Shown here one piece after another: positions 60,129 through 64,000 of a DNA stretch of 64,000 nt. This stretch comes from an uncultured Pelagibacteraceae bacterium. GTDB lineage: Bacteria > Pseudomonadota > Alphaproteobacteria > Pelagibacterales > Pelagibacteraceae. The position numbers and the translations under genes were made by a program. The notes under the pieces are model-generated. The model did not search any database. It was given only the letters and a program-made list of their open reading frames with translations, and was not told the origin of the DNA. Position 1 is the first letter of the stretch, and every line of letters starts with the position of its first letter. The stretch spans positions 1 through 64,000 of the forward strand of contig CACLTO010000004.1 in the NCBI GenBank assembly GCA_902609915.1. The letters are read 5' to 3'.

Positions 60129-61362
60129 TTTCTTTTTTAGTAACAGAACTATTATAACACATTGAAAAAGCAGCCACGAAAAAAAAAGGTATAGTTGCAA
60201 AATTTGTCTCTAATAACATGGACCAGAAACCTGAGAATAACAAAGAGATGCCATATAAAAATACTGTTCCTGCCAGTATAAAACCATACTGATTTTTTGT
60301 TTTTTTATAGGTCTTGATATAATTCAAATTTTTAAAAATTATGCTTAAATAAATCATCAAAAAACTTATTAAACCAAAAATTCCTGTTTCACCCATTAAG
60401 TGTGGATAAAATAAATCTATAGAGTTTAAATTATTAAAACTAAAGCCATATTTTTGATAAACAAGATTATCTTTGTTTGATGCCCAACCACCAAAATTAC
60501 CAACACCAACTCCAAGAAAAAAATTATCTTTAATTATCTTTCCTGACTGAAGATAAAAATCATACCTAGAAGATTGATCTAATTGATTATAATCTAAAAT
60601 TGTGTTTTGTTTTGAAATAAACCTATTAGTTAAACCACTATAATTTACTATAAGAATTAAACCTATTATTAAAAAAAATAAAAATTTTTTAATTGAAATA
60701 ATTTTGGTGTAAACTAATGCTATAAGATTAATTAAGATCAGTGTAATTACGCCTAAAGATTGACTTAATAAAATTCCTATACCAAAAAGTAATGATAAAT
60801 ATTTTTTTTGATAATATAAAAATGAATAAATAATTGGAAATATTAAAAAGAATGCAAAATCGACAGGAGATCCTACAAGTGAATATGATCTAAATGGATT
60901 AATTGAGGACGGATTACCAAAAACTCCGTAAACTACGTAAAAATGTCTATCAAGAATATATTCTGATATACCTATAAATAATAATATAAAGGAAAAATAT
61001 ATATAGTAATTTAAGTATTTTTTATAAGCTTTTTCACTATAAATTACAGCAGTCACTAAGTAAATTAAACATGGTAAAAGGTAATTTTTAAGCTGTATTG
61101 AATAATCTTTAAGACTGAAGTTTTCAAAGTTTAATATAAGCGAAAATAAGCTTATTAATAAAAATATTAAGGGCCACCTTAAAAATTCTATACTTAGTCG
61201 ATTTTTGCTTAAGAGTACAAAAAAAAATAAGATTACTATAGCTATATCATCAAAATATTTTACATTTATACCAGTTACATTAGTTATAAAACTTAGTATA
61301 GAACCAGTAATTAAAGTAAGAAGTAATAAATTTCTTGAAACACTAAATATATTTGAATTCAT
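60103..61362 (-). CDS. Wzy-like polysaccharide polymerase (O-antigen ligase family)
   Basis: A 419-residue protein with about 12 helices and a periplasmic loop containing DQSSRYDFYLQSGKI and FFLGVGVGNFGGWAS, then FYPHLMGETGIFGL, the His/Glu region of the Wzy_C family. With the Wzx-like and Wzc-like proteins it would polymerise repeat units in the periplasm. It overlaps the GT4 gene by 4 bp (61359-61362). Two proteins of this family are in the window (see 54013); this one is embedded among glycosyltransferases and is the better polymerase candidate. Confidence 0.8.
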   Translation of the reverse strand: MNSNIFSVSRNLLLLTLITGSILSFITNVTGINVKYFDDIAIVILFFFVLLSKNRLSIEFLRWPLIFLLISLFSLILNFENFSLKDYSIQLKNYLLPCLIYLVTAVIYSEKAYKKYLNYYIYFSFILLFIGISEYILDRHFYVVYGVFGNPSSINPFRSYSLVGSPVDFAFFLIFPIIYSFLYYQKKYLSLLFGIGILLSQSLGVITLILINLIALVYTKIISIKKFLFFLIIGLILIVNYSGLTNRFISKQNTILDYNQLDQSSRYDFYLQSGKIIKDNFFLGVGVGNFGGWASNKDNLVYQKYGFSFNNLNSIDLFYPHLMGETGIFGLISFLMIYLSIIFKNLNYIKTYKKTKNQYGFILAGTVFLYGISLLFSGFWSMLLETNFATIPFFFVAAFSMCYNSSVTKKENENLQKKI

Positions 61363-62480
61363 TTATATAATTTTTCAATATTCTTTTTTAGAATATGTTC
61401 ATCCTTAAATAAATATTTAGAGAAATTCTTTATAATTTTTTTTTTATTATATTTTTTTTTTAAAAATTTTGAAAATTTTTTTATTTGAATTTCAGGTTTA
61501 ATAACAGGTATAATGATACCATTATCTTCGTTAACTAATTTTTTTACATCACCAACATTTGTACTAAAAACTGGAATTCCTGTTGCAAGAGATTCTTTTA
61601 CTGCAAAAGGACCCACTTCACTTGATGAAAGGAGAATTAAAGAATGACAAGAGTTTATAACGTCATTTACGTTTTTATTTTTAACTTCATTTAATAAAAT
61701 AATATTTTTTTGAGCTTTATTTTTTTTCACAAAAGAATTTAAATTATCAAATAATTCACCATAACCAACATAACATAATTTAAAATTTTTTTTTAAATAA
61801 TTGTCATTATTTATTGTTGATATAAATAATTGTGCAATTTCAATTGGACGTTTAACCTTTGCAATTCGTCCAAGAACTAAAATAATTTTTTTTTTTTCAT
61901 TTTTAAAATAGTTTTTTTTTTTTGATTTTTTGAAACTAAAAAAAGGTGGCAAAAGCGTTAACTTTTTTTTAAGACCTTTATGTCTGATAGTATATAACTT
62001 TATGGCGTAAGTACCGGCACATGTGATTTTATCTATATAAAAGTTTATTAAAAATCTTTCAATATAGATAAAAAGTGAAACCATAAAATTCAAATAAGGG
62101 TATTTTTTTTCAAATACATCAAACGTCTTCGTATGAATAGTTGTTATTATTTTTGAATTTTTAATTACTTTAATAAATGGTGCAAAATAAATTCTATGTA
62201 TGTGAAATGTGCATCCTTCAAAAATTTTTTTATTGAATAATAGAAAAAAAAATAATTTAAAACAAAAAATTAACCAATTATGTTTTGTTGAGATAGGATA
62301 AAAATAAACTTCTGTGCCACTAATATTTTTTTTCTTAGCTTTACCTGATCCTAAAGATAATAAATAAATTTTATCAAAGTATGTTTTTTGTAATCTTATC
62401 AAACTTTCTACATATCTTATTCCTCCTCCTTGTCCTGAATAACCTATGTAACCATTATAAACATTAACTAGTTTTTTCAT
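61359..62480 (-). CDS. Glycosyltransferase family 4 (GT-B fold)
   Basis: A 373-residue GT-B enzyme. The N-terminal acceptor domain starts with YIGYSGQGGGIRYVESLI. The C-terminal domain has LVLGRIAKVKRPIEIAQLF (about 200-218) and the donor-site block SSSEVGPFAVKESLATGIPV (about 290-309), whose glutamates bind the NDP-sugar ribose as in GT4. It extends the repeat unit on the cytoplasmic face. It overlaps neighbours by 4 bp and 17 bp. Confidence 0.85.
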   Translation of the reverse strand: MKKLVNVYNGYIGYSGQGGGIRYVESLIRLQKTYFDKIYLLSLGSGKAKKKNISGTEVYFYPISTKHNWLIFCFKLFFFLLFNKKIFEGCTFHIHRIYFAPFIKVIKNSKIITTIHTKTFDVFEKKYPYLNFMVSLFIYIERFLINFYIDKITCAGTYAIKLYTIRHKGLKKKLTLLPPFFSFKKSKKKNYFKNEKKKIILVLGRIAKVKRPIEIAQLFISTINNDNYLKKNFKLCYVGYGELFDNLNSFVKKNKAQKNIILLNEVKNKNVNDVINSCHSLILLSSSEVGPFAVKESLATGIPVFSTNVGDVKKLVNEDNGIIIPVIKPEIQIKKFSKFLKKKYNKKKIIKNFSKYLFKDEHILKKNIEKLYK

Positions 62481-63120
62481 TTAGTTTTTCATTAATAATT
62501 TTTGAAATTTTATTTAAAGTTTCTTCGCTACTATTGTCGTTTTCAATAATATGTATTGGATATAAATTTGATATTTTCTCAAAAAGTTCCTTCCTTCTTA
62601 ATAAGTTTTTATCATAAAAAGCATCTGGCCTGTTATTTTTAATCAGTTCTACATTTCTTTTTAAAATTATATAAATTGTATCTTTTGGCATTAATTTAAA
62701 AAGAGATTTAGCAAAAATTCCAAAAACAAATTTTTCCATTTTAGTATCTATTGAAATATCTACTAATGTGTCGACTAAACATCTATCGGCAATAATTGAA
62801 GCTTGACTTATTTTAAATCTTAATATTATTTCTAAAAATTGATCAATCCATTGAAAAAATAAAAATAAAATTGATAATATTTTACTTTTATAAAAATCGT
62901 GGTAACCAATTTTTGTTCCATTAATTTTTTCTTTATAATTGTGCCCTGTTAATCTAGTGAGAAGTAATAATGGTTTTGAAGTATAATTTTTGAATCTGCT
63001 CCAAATGTATTTAAAATTAATCACGTTAGAAAAATTATTTACTATTTTGTTTATGATAAATGTCTTTCCAGATCCATCTAATCCAGAAACACAAATACAT
63101 ATTTTTTTATAATTTTTCAT
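62464..63120 (-). CDS. Thymidylate-kinase-like P-loop NTPase in the glycan locus
   Basis: A 218-residue P-loop protein. Walker A is GLDGSGKT (14-21). A DR motif (IADRCLVDT, about 110) and a C-terminal region with RPDAFYDKNLLRRKELF follow, resembling the lid of thymidylate kinases. It is too diverged to be sure it phosphorylates dTMP. Its place between two glycosyltransferase genes, overlapping one by 17 bp, suggests a kinase acting on a sugar, lipid or glycan component. Similar proteins occur in other surface-polysaccharide clusters. Confidence 0.7.
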   Translation of the reverse strand: MKNYKKICICVSGLDGSGKTFIINKIVNNFSNVINFKYIWSRFKNYTSKPLLLLTRLTGHNYKEKINGTKIGYHDFYKSKILSILFLFFQWIDQFLEIILRFKISQASIIADRCLVDTLVDISIDTKMEKFVFGIFAKSLFKLMPKDTIYIILKRNVELIKNNRPDAFYDKNLLRRKELFEKISNLYPIHIIENDNSSEETLNKISKIINEKLNEKTS

Positions 63121-63122
63121 CG

Positions 63123-64000
63123 TTATCTTGTTGTTAAAAATTTTTTTATTGTTAAATACAAATCTTCCTTATTTTTACAAACGTAAGAATTTGTATTTTT
63201 AACATGTTCGGTGATTCCCGGTGTATTTAAAACAAATAAAGGTACTTTTGTTTTAATCGCATCATTAATCACGATTGGGGTATCAGAAATAGTAATTTTA
63301 AATGGAAGTATATTTATAGAACTTTTACTTATTTTGTTTTCAAATTGAGTTGGTGAATAATATTTTGTGTCTAAAATAATTTTTTTTTGGAATTTTGAAT
63401 TTTTAATTCTATTTCTTAAATCAACAATATTGCTTTTAAGATAACTCTCCTTATTATTTCTAATCAACAGATTTAGATAAAGATTAGGTTTAATCAAAGA
63501 TAATTTTTCGAAAATATCGAATACAATATCTAGACCTCTTAAATTAAGTGGAGGGCCAAAATAAGTGAGTAATATTTTTTTGTTTTTTTTTTGAGAAAAA
63601 TTTTTTGATCTATTAAAATATTTTTTTTTGAATGGTATAAAAACTTTTCCACCTGGTAATCCATTAAATTTATATCTGATTTGAGACTCCTTACTTAAAT
63701 ATATAATATTTGAAGAACCAGTTAAATAAAAACCAATTTTTAGTAAAAAACCTGGAATTAAACTCGAGAACACTGGATTAAACAAAAGTTTAAATTCTTT
63801 AAAAAAATCAGTTAAAGTTATTCTTAATATTTCATTTATTTTGAATCTATTATTTGCAAGTAAAAAGTAAACATTATTAAAACTAGAAAATCTCATTGGA
63901 AAAAGAAACTCTTGGGATCCAATTACTATTATAATTTTTTTTGGTTTAATATTATTTATTACTCTTTTTAACTCTCCCGTAGGCGAATTAAGATTAAAAA
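63123..64000 (-). CDS. Glycosyltransferase (GT-B type), 5' end beyond window
   Basis: The frame from ATG 63896 is 257 codons, but it stays open upstream through base 64000 with no stop. The true start lies outside the window and this is the C-terminal 292 or so residues. GT-B features are LLTYFGPPLNLRGLDIV (start of the C-terminal domain) and a donor-site-like INILPF...DTPIVINDAIKTKVP block with VLNTPGITEHV. It is 2 bp from the kinase-like gene and is the first visible member of the long minus-strand glycan transcript. Sugar and linkage are unknown. Confidence 0.75.
   Translation of the reverse strand, partial: FNLNSPTGELKRVINNIKPKKIIIVIGSQEFLFPMRFSSFNNVYFLLANNRFKINEILRITLTDFFKEFKLLFNPVFSSLIPGFLLKIGFYLTGSSNIIYLSKESQIRYKFNGLPGGKVFIPFKKKYFNRSKNFSQKKNKKILLTYFGPPLNLRGLDIVFDIFEKLSLIKPNLYLNLLIRNNKESYLKSNIVDLRNRIKNSKFQKKIILDTKYYSPTQFENKISKSSINILPFKITISDTPIVINDAIKTKVPLFVLNTPGITEHVKNTNSYVCKNKEDLYLTIKKFLTTR

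Noticed and set aside
60129-60200. N-terminal extension (24 codons) of the nucleotidyltransferase-like protein
   Set aside because: It lies within the polymerase gene and would make a 98-bp overlap; the ATG at 60128 gives a normal short overlap.
1-64000. CRISPR arrays, insertion sequences, prophage, rRNA, riboswitches
   Set aside because: No regularly spaced repeats, transposase or integrase frames, rRNA segments or conserved riboswitch cores were recognised on reading.

Overview
The window is very A+T-rich, densely packed alphaproteobacterial DNA that looks like the SAR11 clade (Pelagibacterales, Candidatus Pelagibacter-like). The reasons are pervasive short gene overlaps, almost no intergenic space, lysine/asparagine/isoleucine-rich proteins, two TRAP transporter operons, a sulfonate (xsc/suyAB) module, the alphaproteobacterial tig-clpP-clpX-lon order, and many tiny membrane proteins. 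The taxon is inferred from style and gene content, not from a marker-gene comparison. No rRNA, CRISPR array, insertion sequence, integrase or phage gene was seen.

Layout. 1-145: tRNA-Asp (cut by the window edge) and tRNA-Val(UAC). 0.25-10.3 kb: a carboxylic-acid catabolic region with a class V aminotransferase, an enolase-superfamily enzyme, a large FAD/Fe-S 2-hydroxyacid dehydrogenase and, convergent to them, a TRAP operon (dctP-dctQ-dctM) followed by a crotonase and a family III CoA-transferase. 10.5-16.4 kb: tRNA-Leu(UAG)-tig-clpP-clpX-lon, the protein quality-control block. 16.5-20.2 kb: small housekeeping and unknown genes (DUF1289, histidine phosphatase, family 5 uracil-DNA glycosylase, YbgC-like thioesterase, DUF3047) interspersed with tiny ORFs. 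20.2-25.5 kb: a second TRAP operon followed by an NCS1 permease and an SDR dehydrogenase. Divergent from it, 25.7-30.5 kb: GMC oxidoreductase, TerC, SDR, M23 peptidase, a hydratase-like gene and tiny membrane proteins. 30.5-35 kb: a small glycan patch (DUF2304, GT2, nucleotidyltransferase, CapD-like epimerase, multi-membrane GT39-like protein). 35-40.6 kb: an organosulfonate module with xsc, suyAB and two candidate sulfite/sulfate exporters.

40.6-64 kb is an exopolysaccharide/surface locus. It holds an unusual trio of coiled-coil proteins, a calcineurin-like phosphatase, a polyprenyl-phosphate sugar transferase, a Wzc-like tyrosine kinase and a Wza-like export lipoprotein. It also has a Wzx-like flippase, a Wzy-like polymerase, Alg13/Alg14-like (PssE/PssD) and other glycosyltransferases, a thymidylate-kinase-like P-loop protein and a nucleotidyltransferase-like membrane protein. 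Inserted on the opposite strand is a 1,815-residue secreted FecR/Ig-like repeat protein, coupled by a TAATG junction to an O-antigen-ligase-family protein. Together these encode a complete Wzx/Wzy-type pathway: priming, assembly, flipping, polymerisation, chain-length control and export. The giant repeat protein may be a surface adhesin, possibly glycosylated.

The most notable signals are: the giant repeat protein and its coupled ligase-like partner; the paralogous coiled-coil/zinc-ribbon trio; the compact sulfonate module; similarly placed hairpins after the substrate-binding gene in both TRAP operons; an 18-bp perfect palindrome in front of one TRAP operon; the trigger factor start codon 10 nt after a tRNA; and at least six tiny hydrophobic or basic ORFs.
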